Of a stretch of DNA of 55,726 bases, positions 19,228 through 27,366 are shown one piece after another. The position numbers were made by a program, and so were the translations under genes. Source of the stretch: Spirochaetales bacterium (lineage in GTDB: Bacteria > Spirochaetota > Spirochaetia > SZUA-6 > RPPD01); the NCBI GenBank assembly GCA_016934415.1, contig JAFGSW010000002.1, positions 1 to 55,726 of the forward strand, given 5' to 3'. Position 1 is the stretch's first letter. Every line of letters starts with the position of its first letter. Below the pieces are notes generated by a model. That model searched no databases and was not told the origin of the DNA. It was given only the letters and a program-made list of their open reading frames with translations.

Positions 19228-21209
19228 TGCAGCATCGACCTTTCGATTTTTTCCGTGGCGTTTTCCGTCACCCGGACGGTGATTTCCCGGTCGAGGCCCG
19301 AGCTCTCGTTCACGAACCTGAGCTTGTGAGTGCCCGTCGGCACGGGGACGAGCTTGACGACCGGCGTGTCGGTGAGGTGCTCGCCGTCGAGGAACACCTG
19401 CGCGGGCGGCAGAGTGTCGAAGAGGAGGTACCCGACGGCCGCGGTGAGCGCGATCTCGACGTTTTGGGTCGTTTCGCGGACGCGTACGCTTCTCTGTTCA
19501 CGCTGGAAACCGTCGAGTTCGACCTCGATGCGATGGGCGCCGACGGTGAGGCCGGAAAGGAGCTTCGGCGTCACGCCCGCCTCCTTGCCGTCCAGAAAAA
19601 TGCGCGCTCCGCCTTTCGGCGTGGTGGAAATAAAGACTGCTCCCACGGCGACGGCCGCCGTCTCCTTGGTGAAGGCGACGGGAACGGATGCGGTGGACGA
19701 ATCGACCGTCACCCGCACGTCGATCTTCTCGCCGCTCTTCGGGTTCGTGACCGTGAAGAGGTGCTCGCCCGGATCGAGCGGAGGCAGGGCGACGGACAGA
19801 ACGTCGGACCGGCCCTCGTTCGTCAGCGTCTGGCCGCCGTCGACAGAGACCCGGAAGGGCCCCTGGTTGGCCGTAATCGTCACACCGTTGATTTTTCCCG
19901 CCTCCGCCGGACCGTTGCCGGACAGGCCGTTCGCCCCTCCGAGCCCGAGCGTGAGCCCGCCCGGCACGACGAATACGACGACCACGGCGGCCGCCGCCAG
20001 CACAAGGGCGAATGAGAAAACGAACTTGAGCCAGCTTCGCTTCTTCTTCACCTCCAGGTTCACTTCCTTGAGCACCTTCCAGATGGAGTGCTCCTTCCGG
20101 ATCCAGCGGCGATACAGATCCATGCGGAAGGCATAGCCGTTGTCCTCGTCCTTGTCCAGTAATTCTTTCTGATACGCTTCCTCGAGGAAAACATTGATGC
20201 GCTCGCGTTTGAAGGGGAGAATGATCTTGCTGATTTTCAAGTAGCGGTAGACGCCGTTCATGTCGCTGCGGGTGTCCGGGGAATCGAGGGTGCCGGCGAG
20301 CGACGAGAGGGCGAATTTTGTCCAGTCGGAGAGGCTGTTCCAGGAATATATCATCTGGGGGAGAGGGTTTTCGATGATGTCCCTCACCACCGAATCAAGG
20401 TCCGTCCGGCCGGGATTATCGCGCTCATCCTCGATGAGGAGATCGATGAGGTTCTGGCAGACGACCTGCACGTAGAACGGCTGCCCGCCGCTCAAGCGGT
20501 AGATCGCGTCTACGACCTCATCCGGGTACGCGACGGTCCCGGCGAGGGGCTCGGTGATGAGCCGCCGCGTGTCGTCCGCGGAAAGATAGGAGATCTTGCG
20601 ATAGATCGACTTGCCGAGGAGGGCTTTCCAAAAATCCACCTTCCGGTGCTCGAGGTTGGTGGAGCCGGTGAAGATGAAGGAAACGCGCCGGTTCCCCTCG
20701 AGCACGCCCGAGAGGAAATGCACGACGGCCTCGGTCAGGATGTTTTCCTTGATCTTCGCCTCCAGGAGCTCATACTCGTCGAGGAGGAAGAGCAGAACCT
20801 TGTTCGGGTGAGCCCGACCCACGGCCAGGAGGAAGGCGTTGAAAAGCTTCTCGGCGCCGTCACCCTCGCGCGCGGAGAGCTCGCCGAAGGACATGCCGGG
20901 CAGGTTCAAGGAGCCGCAGGCGGTCTCAACCACGGCCCTGAAGAATTCCAGGTCCGATTTTATCCCGGCCAGAATCTGCATATCAACGAGCACGGGCAGA
21001 AACTCCTCCCCCAGGCGACCGGAGAGGATCTGGAAGAGAACCGAGGTCTTGCCCGAGCGCCGTTCGCCGCAGAGAACGATCACCTGATTGGCCTTCTCGA
21101 GGCCGATTTTGCGGGAAATGTAGAGAAAATCGTCCTCCCGGCCGAAAAACATTTCCTTGGTTTTAATGGGGTTCCCGACGATGTAGGGATTGGACATGAT
21201 TTTTGCCAT
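19224..21209 (-). CDS. Membrane-anchored STAND-like ATPase with C-terminal PEGA repeats
   Basis: A 661-residue protein, first gene of the cluster. Cytoplasmic part: NPIKTKEMFFGREDDFLYI, Walker A GERRSGKTS near residue 50, Walker B VLLFLLDEYELL near 140-151, sensor-like VSFIFTGSTNLEHR, and a winged-helix-like region to about 380. A single membrane helix (about 397-418) is followed by an Ig-like segment and two PEGA domains (ARIFLDGKEAGVTPKLLSGL and AQVFLDGEHLTDTPVVKL), which should lie in the periplasm. So ATP-dependent switching inside the cell is tied to surface or wall contact outside. ATG 21197 is an alternative start; neither has a good ribosome site. The upstream region is AT-rich with several TATAAT-like boxes but no clear -35. 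Confidence 0.9.
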   Translation of the reverse strand: MAKIMSNPYIVGNPIKTKEMFFGREDDFLYISRKIGLEKANQVIVLCGERRSGKTSVLFQILSGRLGEEFLPVLVDMQILAGIKSDLEFFRAVVETACGSLNLPGMSFGELSAREGDGAEKLFNAFLLAVGRAHPNKVLLFLLDEYELLEAKIKENILTEAVVHFLSGVLEGNRRVSFIFTGSTNLEHRKVDFWKALLGKSIYRKISYLSADDTRRLITEPLAGTVAYPDEVVDAIYRLSGGQPFYVQVVCQNLIDLLIEDERDNPGRTDLDSVVRDIIENPLPQMIYSWNSLSDWTKFALSSLAGTLDSPDTRSDMNGVYRYLKISKIILPFKRERINVFLEEAYQKELLDKDEDNGYAFRMDLYRRWIRKEHSIWKVLKEVNLEVKKKRSWLKFVFSFALVLAAAAVVVVFVVPGGLTLGLGGANGLSGNGPAEAGKINGVTITANQGPFRVSVDGGQTLTNEGRSDVLSVALPPLDPGEHLFTVTNPKSGEKIDVRVTVDSSTASVPVAFTKETAAVAVGAVFISTTPKGGARIFLDGKEAGVTPKLLSGLTVGAHRIEVELDGFQREQRSVRVRETTQNVEIALTAAVGYLLFDTLPPAQVFLDGEHLTDTPVVKLVPVPTGTHKLRFVNESSGLDREITVRVTENATEKIERSMLQ

Positions 21210-21280
21210 GTATTGTTACCGCTATAAATTATTATAATGATTTTTACGGCTATGAAAAGCGAAATATTATAATAATATCG

Positions 21281-21308
21281 GTAGAGACGCACGGCCGTGC
21301 GTCTCTAC
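21281..21308. repeat. Perfect 28-bp palindrome
   Basis: GTAGAGACGCACGG is followed directly by its exact complement, with no spacer. It lies between the PEGA ATPase gene and the deacetylase remnant. This 'agagacgcacggccgtgcgtctct' type element is scattered in many environmental genomes; here it may be a mobile palindromic element or a protein-binding site. Confidence 0.7.
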
Positions 21309-21319
21309 AATGGAAACCA

Positions 21320-21687
21320 TTACAATGGAACCCTCCCACCAGCCGGATTTTCAATCGGTTGGTCGTCCACCGTCAGCCATACCGACCGGGCTGAGGGATT
21401 TTCCGCGAACGCGCCCGACACCGCGACTCTCGCGCCGCTTTCAGGTAATCGAACACATCAATGACCGTCGCGTACCAGATATCGGCCCGGACGCCGGCCA
21501 AGTCGCAGAATCGATCAAACAGGTCCCAATTCGCGTCGCGTTCGAATTCCCACGAATGGCCCCAAACGGAAAACCAAAAAAGCTGCTGCTTCCGAATCGG
21601 CTCTAAAATTCCATCAAGACAAAACTCCACAACAATCTTGGGGGCACTGAATAAAAGGAAGGCGAAAATGCCTAATTTTTTCGGCAT
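21320..21687 (-). pseudogene. 3' remnant of a polysaccharide deacetylase-like gene
   Basis: The minus-strand frame from 21687 gives FWFSVWGHSWEFERDANWDL then RADIWYATVIDVFDYLKAAR, which is the usual C-terminal part of a family of polysaccharide deacetylases. Near 21430 the homology jumps frame and continues as AVSGAFAENPSARSVWLTVD and DQPIENPAGGRVPL with a stop at 21320-21322. The catalytic N-terminal NodB domain is missing, so this is a truncated and frameshifted remnant. Confidence 0.65.
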
Positions 21688-21691
21688 CAGG

Positions 21692-23044
21692 TCAACGCCG
21701 GAGCGGCGATGATTCGCGGATCATGGTGCCCGTGCGCATGATCTCCTCCATCTTGTACGTCCCGTACTTGCGCGCTTTGAGAAATCCGTCCCAGGAGCAT
21801 TCGGCAAGGCGGCCCAGCTTGAGGAGATCGCCGAACCATTCGTCGGTGTAGGCCGGATCCTCCTGCTCGATGCCGGCCTGCACCTCGAGAAGCCACTTCC
21901 GGTTGTATGACTCCTGCGAACCGACCGGTTCGGTCATGATGATGGGAATGCCGAGCCCCGAGTAGAAGACGAGCTCGCTCGGCTTGGTCCAAAGCACGTC
22001 GGTGACGCGCATAAGCTGGTTGAACCGCTCGAAGTAATCGTCCTTGTCCTCGGCGTATACGAGCGGCACGAGCCCCGCCGGGATCTTCAGATCCTTGAGG
22101 CCGCGCGCGAAATTGTCGCGGATTTCCTTCCGCACGCCGCAGACGAGCACGAGTCGGAGCTCCTTTTTCAGAATCTTGGCCCTGAGGGATTTGGCGATGT
22201 GAAGTCCGATCTCCCAGAGCGCGCCGGCCCCACCGACCGCGTACACGAGAGTCAACAGGCGCTTTTTCCGGAAACGGACGTTCGCCCGGCCCAAAAAATG
22301 CTCGACATTGTTTCCGTGGAGCGGCCAAAATTGATCTCCCGGGTCGAGGTAGTTGATGCGCTGGCCGTAATCCGCGAGCAAGACCTCGAGCCGCTCGCTC
22401 CCGAGAAGGCTCTTGGGAAGCGGGAACCCTGTAAGGTAGATCTGCTCGTCGCGCACGCCGTATTCCCGGAGGCGGAGCATGGCCCGGCTGCAGGGGGCGA
22501 AGTAATATGTCTTGCCCGCGGCGGCGTCGACCGGCACCCAGGCGCGGTTGATCTCCGCGTCCGTGACAACGCAGTAATTGCGGCGGTGCCCGTAATAATC
22601 GGCGATGAGGGCCGGGACGGGATAGGTGGAAATCATCGGCAGGGGCTGCGACGTGATTTTTTCCATGAGTTTTTTCCCCAGCCCCTTCTCGATATAGCGG
22701 CGAATGATCCTGGACTGCAGGTTGGGCTCGGAGAGGTCGCGGAGAGGGTAAAAAGGCGGAATATAGAGTATCCTGTTGTACAGGTTGAACAGACCCTGCC
22801 CGATGAGGGGCACGCTCTTGAGTCGCGATATCGCCTCGTAACTGCTCGTGAGCTTGGTCCAGAGCTTCATCTCCTCCGGGCTGGACGTGGCTATCTCGCC
22901 CACGTTGAGGACGTTTTCCGGGCACAGGTAGCGGAGCGCGTAGGAGGCGCGCTGGTGCCCGAGTCCCATGCGGACGCTCACCACCCATGCCTGGGGGGCA
23001 GTGCTCTTCCCGGACGAAGCCGACTTCGATTTCTTTTTTGCCAT
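21692..23044 (-). CDS. Glycosyltransferase-like protein of the MGDG synthase / GT28 type
   Basis: A 450-residue soluble protein starting at ATG 23044, after a basic MAKKKSKSAS head. Its plan is GT-B-like: AWVVSVRMGLGHQRASYALR near residues 20-39 (the Gly-His acceptor loop of this group), ISTYPVPALIADYYGHRRNY near 140-160, and a C-terminal donor domain with LLTLVYAVGGAGALWEIG, LVLVCGVRKEIRDN, TDVLWTKPSELVFYSGLGIP, where a Lys-Pro-Ser-Glu motif lies in the usual sugar-nucleotide site. It follows a second related enzyme in the same operon, so a two-step glycolipid synthesis is likely. The exact products are unknown. Confidence 0.75.
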   Translation of the reverse strand: MAKKKSKSASSGKSTAPQAWVVSVRMGLGHQRASYALRYLCPENVLNVGEIATSSPEEMKLWTKLTSSYEAISRLKSVPLIGQGLFNLYNRILYIPPFYPLRDLSEPNLQSRIIRRYIEKGLGKKLMEKITSQPLPMISTYPVPALIADYYGHRRNYCVVTDAEINRAWVPVDAAAGKTYYFAPCSRAMLRLREYGVRDEQIYLTGFPLPKSLLGSERLEVLLADYGQRINYLDPGDQFWPLHGNNVEHFLGRANVRFRKKRLLTLVYAVGGAGALWEIGLHIAKSLRAKILKKELRLVLVCGVRKEIRDNFARGLKDLKIPAGLVPLVYAEDKDDYFERFNQLMRVTDVLWTKPSELVFYSGLGIPIIMTEPVGSQESYNRKWLLEVQAGIEQEDPAYTDEWFGDLLKLGRLAECSWDGFLKARKYGTYKMEEIMRTGTMIRESSPLRR

Positions 23045-23145
23045 AAGATCCAGTTCCCTTCTCGCGCCGCGATCCGGGCGCTCCCGACGCGACAATGCGT
23101 GCAGGCCGCGCCTACGCTTAATGATAATTTGGCCGCCGCCGCATT

Positions 23146-24363
23146 TCAAGTTGAAAATGTTTCCGGACGGTCGCGTCCGGGCTCGATATCGCTCTCATGT
23201 TCCTTGCGGTTCAGTCGTTCGTCGAGAACGCTCCGGATGAACCCGACCGTTTCCCTGGCGCCGTTGGCGAATTTCAGCCGGGCGATATTCGCACGCACCT
23301 CGTCCTTCAGTTTATGATCGCGGACCAGGGTTTCCGCCTTCCGCGCCAGCCGGGAGGGCCGCTTGCAGTAGAATCCGATCCCATGGCGGAGAAGATACAT
23401 CGCATTGCCCTTTTCCTGACCCCAGATAAACTGCGAAAAAATGAGAATTTTCTTCAACGCCAAGATTTCGAAAATGGAGGAGAATCCGGCCTTGGAGATG
23501 ATCACGTCCGAGATCGCCATGAGTTCGTGAATCTCCTCGACGAACCCGAAAATGTGAACCTTCTGCCGCTCATCGCCGAAGTGGGTCACCATGAGCTCCA
23601 CCACCCGCCGCTGGAAATCGTTCCGGCCGCAGACGATGGCGATGTCCGCGTCGAGCCGGTGCTTGAGCAGGTGATAGACGATGTTCTCCCCCTTGGGCAG
23701 GCCGTTGCCGCCGCCGAAAATGAGAAAAATCTGCCGGCCCTCCTCGAAACCGAATTTTTTCCTGAAGCCCCTGAGGGCCGCCTCGTCGTATTCTTCGTAG
23801 AACTCTCGGCGCAGCGGCGGCGGACTCATGCAGACCCTCTCCCGCCGAAAGCCGAGGTGGGTGCAGGCGTAGTCTTTCAGATGGGGCGTGCTTACGATGA
23901 TATGATACTGGTGATATTTGAAATACCAATGAAGGGGATCGATATCGACGATGAAATGGAACAATTCCGGAGGCGGCCCGGAGTACACTTTGAGTTCCTT
24001 GGCCACCCGTTGGAGCACGGGATGGGTGATGACGATCGCGTCCGGCCGTACCCGATTGACGATGCGTTGCAGCCGCTTCTTGGTCCGCCACTTGATAAGC
24101 CAAAGGAGAAAATCGTGGAAAGGGGGAAAAGCCGAACAATAATATCCGAAAGAGTAAACGGGAGGAAAGTAGTTCGACAGGAAACTGTAGAATTCCTGGA
24201 ACATCCGCTGGAACGTGGCGTCACTTTTAAGGAACACGTCTTCGACGCGGCATTCGAATTCGCCCGGATAACGCTGGTGAAGCCCGTCGGCGATCGCGTT
24301 GGCTATGCCGTAGTGGCCGTGACCGGCCCTGATGTAAAGAATGAGAACGCGTGCCTTCGACAT
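23146..24363 (-). CDS. Diacylglycerol glycosyltransferase (MGDG synthase-like)
   Basis: A 405-residue GT-B enzyme. The N-terminal domain opens with VLILYIRAGHGHYGIANAIA, the family loop that contacts the lipid acceptor, then PDAIVITHPVLQRVAKEL. The C-terminal GT28 domain has FLIFGGGNGLPKGENIVY, VCGRNDFQRR, VHIFGFVEEIHELMAISDVI and ISKAGFSSIFEILALKKILI, the last being the UDP-sugar site. It likely transfers a hexose to a membrane lipid at the cytoplasmic face. It is the first gene of a two-gene operon, about 100 bases before the second transferase. Confidence 0.85.
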   Translation of the reverse strand: MSKARVLILYIRAGHGHYGIANAIADGLHQRYPGEFECRVEDVFLKSDATFQRMFQEFYSFLSNYFPPVYSFGYYCSAFPPFHDFLLWLIKWRTKKRLQRIVNRVRPDAIVITHPVLQRVAKELKVYSGPPPELFHFIVDIDPLHWYFKYHQYHIIVSTPHLKDYACTHLGFRRERVCMSPPPLRREFYEEYDEAALRGFRKKFGFEEGRQIFLIFGGGNGLPKGENIVYHLLKHRLDADIAIVCGRNDFQRRVVELMVTHFGDERQKVHIFGFVEEIHELMAISDVIISKAGFSSIFEILALKKILIFSQFIWGQEKGNAMYLLRHGIGFYCKRPSRLARKAETLVRDHKLKDEVRANIARLKFANGARETVGFIRSVLDERLNRKEHESDIEPGRDRPETFST

Positions 24364-24485
24364 GCCTCGCGGCGGTTCCTTTCCGGTGATATCAATCTAT
24401 CGGAACGGGGGCCGAATTGCAACTGAGCGACCGACGGCCGCGTGTCCCCATTACCGCCTTTTCCAGACTGACATGGAGAAAGTCG

Positions 24486-24704
24486 ATAAGGAAACCAGGA
24501 AGCCAGGAAAAAGAGGAAAGGAGGAGGAATTGCGGATGGACATGAAAAATGAGAAAAAGGACGTCAGGAAAATGGCCGTCAGAACGACGAAAGTAAACGA
24601 TAAGTAACCTGTGAACAAGTAAGTTTATATTGATAACAATTACCTCGGTTTACTTTTTCCTCCACCTTCTCTCTTTTCCTTTCCTGGTTTCCTGGATTCC
24701 TTAT
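24486..24704. repeat. Long imperfect inverted repeat, AAGGAAnCCAGGAAG family copy 2
   Basis: ATAAGGAAACCAGGAAGCCA (24486-24505) and the purine-rich stretch after it are mirrored by the pyrimidine-rich arm ending ..TCCTGGATTCCTTAT at about 24704. The element fills most of the 410-base gap between the glycosyltransferase and pseudouridine synthase genes. No gene or clear promoter is seen in the rest. Confidence 0.75.
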
Positions 24705-24773
24705 TGACGTTCTTTCCAAAAGCATACAACGACGCGACTTGCGGACGCGCGGGGTACGCCGTATACTGCCCGC

Positions 24774-25460
24774 ATGCTCGAAGAGCGTATTCTTTACGAG
24801 GACGACGACGCCCTCGTCTTCAATAAAATTCCCGGCGAGCTCACCCAGGGCGATCGGCGGGGCGACCCTTCTCTCATCGATATGTTGTCCGCAGGCACAA
24901 CGTACCGCTTTCTTGAGCCGGTACATCGGCTCGATCGGCCCGCTTCGGGCGTCGTGCTTTTCGCCAAAACAAAAGCCTTCTTTTCCGCGATGACGGAGCT
25001 TTTCCGGGCGCGGGCCGTGGAGAAGGTGTATTGGGCCGTGACCGAGCGGCCGCCCGTTGAGGCGGCGGGCGTCCTGCGCCATCATCTCCGGCCTGACCGG
25101 CGCCGTAACGTCGTCTCCGCCCGTCCCGCGCGCGAGGGCGAATCCGAACCGAATGCCGTCCTCTCCTACCGTCTCCTGGCAGGTAGCGAACGTTACTATT
25201 TTCTTATCGTGCGGCCGTCCACCGGCCGGCAGCACCAGATCCGCGCCCAGCTCGCCGCCGCGGGCGCCCCCATCAAGGGCGACGTCAAGTACGGGGCGCG
25301 GCGCTCCAACCCCGACCGGAGCATTCTGCTGCATGCGCGCGAGCTTTCATTTGCCCACCCCTTCACGAAGTATCACCTTCGCTCTACGGCTCCTCCTCCC
25401 CGGGACGTGCTCTGGGACCTGTTCGTCCGCGCGGCGGACACTCCGCGCACGCGTTTCTGA
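24774..25460 (+). CDS. RluA-family pseudouridine synthase
   Basis: A 228-residue stand-alone catalytic domain with no S4 domain. The catalytic motif is VHRLDRPASGVVLFAKT near residues 49-65, with Asp as the nucleophile. Other family marks are VFNKIPGELTQGD near the start, VYWAVTE, PNAVLSYRLLA, and the LIVRPSTGRQHQIRAQLA block near 145-162, then GAPIKGDVKYGA. It isomerises uridine in rRNA or tRNA; the site cannot be told. Compact members like this resemble RluA/RluD or TruC rather than the RsuA branch. Confidence 0.92.
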   Translation: MLEERILYEDDDALVFNKIPGELTQGDRRGDPSLIDMLSAGTTYRFLEPVHRLDRPASGVVLFAKTKAFFSAMTELFRARAVEKVYWAVTERPPVEAAGVLRHHLRPDRRRNVVSARPAREGESEPNAVLSYRLLAGSERYYFLIVRPSTGRQHQIRAQLAAAGAPIKGDVKYGARRSNPDRSILLHARELSFAHPFTKYHLRSTAPPPRDVLWDLFVRAADTPRTRF

Positions 25461-25480
25461 TCCAGCCGCAAACACGTTAC

Positions 25481-25509
25481 TTGTTTTCACGATGACGAAT
25501 CGCTATAAT
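25481..25509 (+). promoter_or_regulatory. Sigma70-type promoter for paaK copy 1
   Basis: TTGTTT (25481-25486), 17-base spacer, perfect TATAAT (25504-25509). Transcription would start near 25516, giving a leader of about 72 nt. Confidence 0.65.
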
Positions 25510-25529
25510 TGTTTTATCCCTGATTCGCC

Positions 25530-25583
25530 ATGTTGAGTAAGCCCGATCACGGCACGTACTTCGCCTTCGACCAAGGAGAGTGA
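25530..25583 (+). other. Possible 17-codon upstream ORF in the paaK leader
   Basis: ATG at 25530 reads MLSKPDHGTYFAFDQGE and stops at 25581-25583, four bases before the paaK ATG. Its last codons contain the AAGGAGAG ribosome site of paaK. It has three aromatic codons (Tyr, Phe, Phe), of interest before an aryl-CoA ligase gene. It has no ribosome site of its own and no terminator hairpin follows, so chance is quite possible. Confidence 0.25.
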
Positions 25584-25587
25584 ATCG

Positions 25588-26883
25588 ATGTTCTGGGAAA
25601 AAGAGATCGAACTCCTGCCCGCGTCCGGCCTGAAGCAACTCCAGCTGGAACGCCTGAATGAAACGCTGTCGCGCGCCGCGCGCGCGTCCTGGTACGCGGA
25701 ACGCCTGGGCCGGGCCGGCCGCGAAGGTCTTTCCTCCCTCGAGGAGATCTCCGAACTCCCCTTCACCACCAAGGACGACCTCCGCACGAATTTCCCGTGC
25801 GGGCTATTAGCCGTGCCGCTCGATGAAGCGGTGCGCCTTCATTCCTCTTCCGGCACCACCGGTAACCCGACCGTGGTCTTCCACACCGCCCGCGACATCG
25901 AGGAATGGGGGAACCTGATGGCCCGCTCGCTCTACATGTCCGGGGCGCGCCGCGCGGACGTCTTCCAGAACACCATGGGCTACGGCCTCTTCACCGGCGG
26001 TCTCGGTATGCACTACGGAGCGGAAAAACTCGGCATGCTCACCATTCCCATCGGCCCCGGCAACATCCAGCGCCAGATATGGTTCATGCGGCAATTCCGC
26101 ACCACCGCCCTTCACATCCTTCCCAGTTACGCTCTGCGTCTGGCCGGCGCGCTTCGCGAGACGGGCGTCGACCCGCGGCGCGATCTCGCCCTGCGCCTCG
26201 CCTTCGTCGGCGCCGAGCCGCACACCGAGGGCGTACGCCGCAGGATTGAGGATGAGTTGGGCGTCAAGGTCTACAACTGCTACGGCCTGTCCGAGCTGTG
26301 CGGTCCGGGCGTCGCCTTCGAGTGTCCCGAGCAGGACGGCCTCCACCTCTGGGAGGACCACTTCCTGGCCGAAATCATCGACCCGGAGACGGGCCGCCCC
26401 CTTCCCCCGGGTGAAGAGGGCGAGCTCGTTCTCACTTCCCTGCGGCGTGAGGCGATGCCGCTCGTCCGCTACCGCACCCGCGACCTCACCGCCTTCCTGC
26501 CGGGTCCCTGCCCCTGCGGCCGCACCCATGTCCGACTGCGCCGGATCAAGGGACGCGACGACGACATGCTCATCATCAATGGCGTCAACCTCTTCCCCAT
26601 GCAGATCGAGAAGGTGCTGATGAAGGTGCCGGGGGTGGGCGACAACTACCTCATCGAGATACACAAGGAAAAATTCATGGACAGGCTCGTTGTCAAGGTG
26701 GAGGCGCACGGTGCCCTCTTTCGGGGCACGCTGAAGGAGCTCGAACACCTGCAATGCGAAATCGAGGAACTGCTCAAGGCCGAAATCCTCGTCACGCCGG
26801 CCGTGAAGCTCGTGGAACCCGGCACCCTCCCCCGGGCCGAAGGCAAGGCCAAGCGGGTGGTCGATCTGCGGAAGATCGAATAA
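25588..26883 (+). CDS. paaK: Phenylacetate-CoA ligase family, copy 1
   Basis: A 431-residue adenylate-forming enzyme that activates an aryl acid with ATP and CoA. Motifs: P-loop HSSSGTTGNPTVV near residues 87-99, [20 protein letters not shown] near 131-150, NCYGLSELCGPGVAFEC near 231-247, RYRTRDLTAFLPG near 295-307 with CPCGRTH after it, and the C-terminal hinge RIKGRDDDMLIINGVNLFP near 318-335. The catalytic Lys lies in EGKAKRVVD at the end. It has a good ribosome site (AAGGAGAG) and its own promoter. A second copy at 37466 belongs to the ior cluster. With IorAB it may run in the direction acyl-CoA to acid plus ATP. Confidence 0.92.
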   Translation: MFWEKEIELLPASGLKQLQLERLNETLSRAARASWYAERLGRAGREGLSSLEEISELPFTTKDDLRTNFPCGLLAVPLDEAVRLHSSSGTTGNPTVVFHTARDIEEWGNLMARSLYMSGARRADVFQNTMGYGLFTGGLGMHYGAEKLGMLTIPIGPGNIQRQIWFMRQFRTTALHILPSYALRLAGALRETGVDPRRDLALRLAFVGAEPHTEGVRRRIEDELGVKVYNCYGLSELCGPGVAFECPEQDGLHLWEDHFLAEIIDPETGRPLPPGEEGELVLTSLRREAMPLVRYRTRDLTAFLPGPCPCGRTHVRLRRIKGRDDDMLIINGVNLFPMQIEKVLMKVPGVGDNYLIEIHKEKFMDRLVVKVEAHGALFRGTLKELEHLQCEIEELLKAEILVTPAVKLVEPGTLPRAEGKAKRVVDLRKIE

Positions 26884-26915
26884 AAGCGAACCACCGCTAT
26901 CGGTGTTTCGCTTTT
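26882..26915. terminator. Bidirectional intrinsic terminator after paaK
   Basis: AAAAGCGAA and CACCG pair with CGGTG and TTCGCTTTT around a CTAT loop. It is followed by a short T-rich stretch. It separates paaK from the helicase promoter starting at 26919. Confidence 0.7.
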
Positions 26916-26918
26916 CCC

Positions 26919-26947
26919 TTGACACCCGCTTCCGAAATCGTTATATT
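26919..26947 (+). promoter_or_regulatory. Sigma70-type promoter of the DEAD-box helicase gene
   Basis: Perfect TTGACA (26919-26924), 17-base spacer, TATATT (26942-26947). Transcription would begin near 26954, more than 400 bases before the helicase start codon. Confidence 0.75.
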
Positions 26948-26953
26948 TACGGC

Positions 26954-27366
26954 GGATTAAAGAAACACTCGCCCTTCGGCCTTTCGTATTCATTTCTACG
27001 AACATGATTGCCGAAAAGAAGACGCGGCGCTTGAGATTGTATATACGCCGCGCGGTATGTCCTGAAGGCCGGCACCGCTTTTACCGACATACACCGGGAG
27101 AGTGGGCGGAAGCCTTGAGGGACGAATTGCATTAAGCCCGCGGCACGGGGCGGATGAAGCCGTGCGGCGATCGCATTTTTATCTCCCTCCAATTTTTTCT
27201 TTCCTCATGAAACGCTCGCGGCGAAGCCGACCGGGCGCGACCGCGACCTTTGGCACGGAGCGGCGCGACGGCGCGAACCGCGAAATAACCGGACGGCCGG
27301 AGGCGATGAAGCGCACCGCGCCCGCCTCACGGGCCGCCACGACATTCTTGTTAAGGAGTTTATTGA
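26954..27366 (+). other. Long 5' leader of the helicase mRNA with hairpins
   Basis: About 413 nt lie between the promoter and ATG 27367 with no convincing ORF. Two hairpins are clear: CGCGGCG (27023-27029) with CGCCGCG (27046-27052), and CGC-G-GCACGG (27139-27148) with CCGTGC-G-GCG (27160-27169), one G-G mismatch, followed by five T residues at 27176-27180, which makes it attenuator-like. Long leaders are known for cold-induced, self-regulated RNA helicase genes (csdA/deaD). Confidence 0.5.

Noticed and set aside
21373-21687. Stand-alone 104-residue protein
   Set aside because: Homology is to the C-terminal end of a much longer deacetylase and continues in another frame, so it is a remnant.
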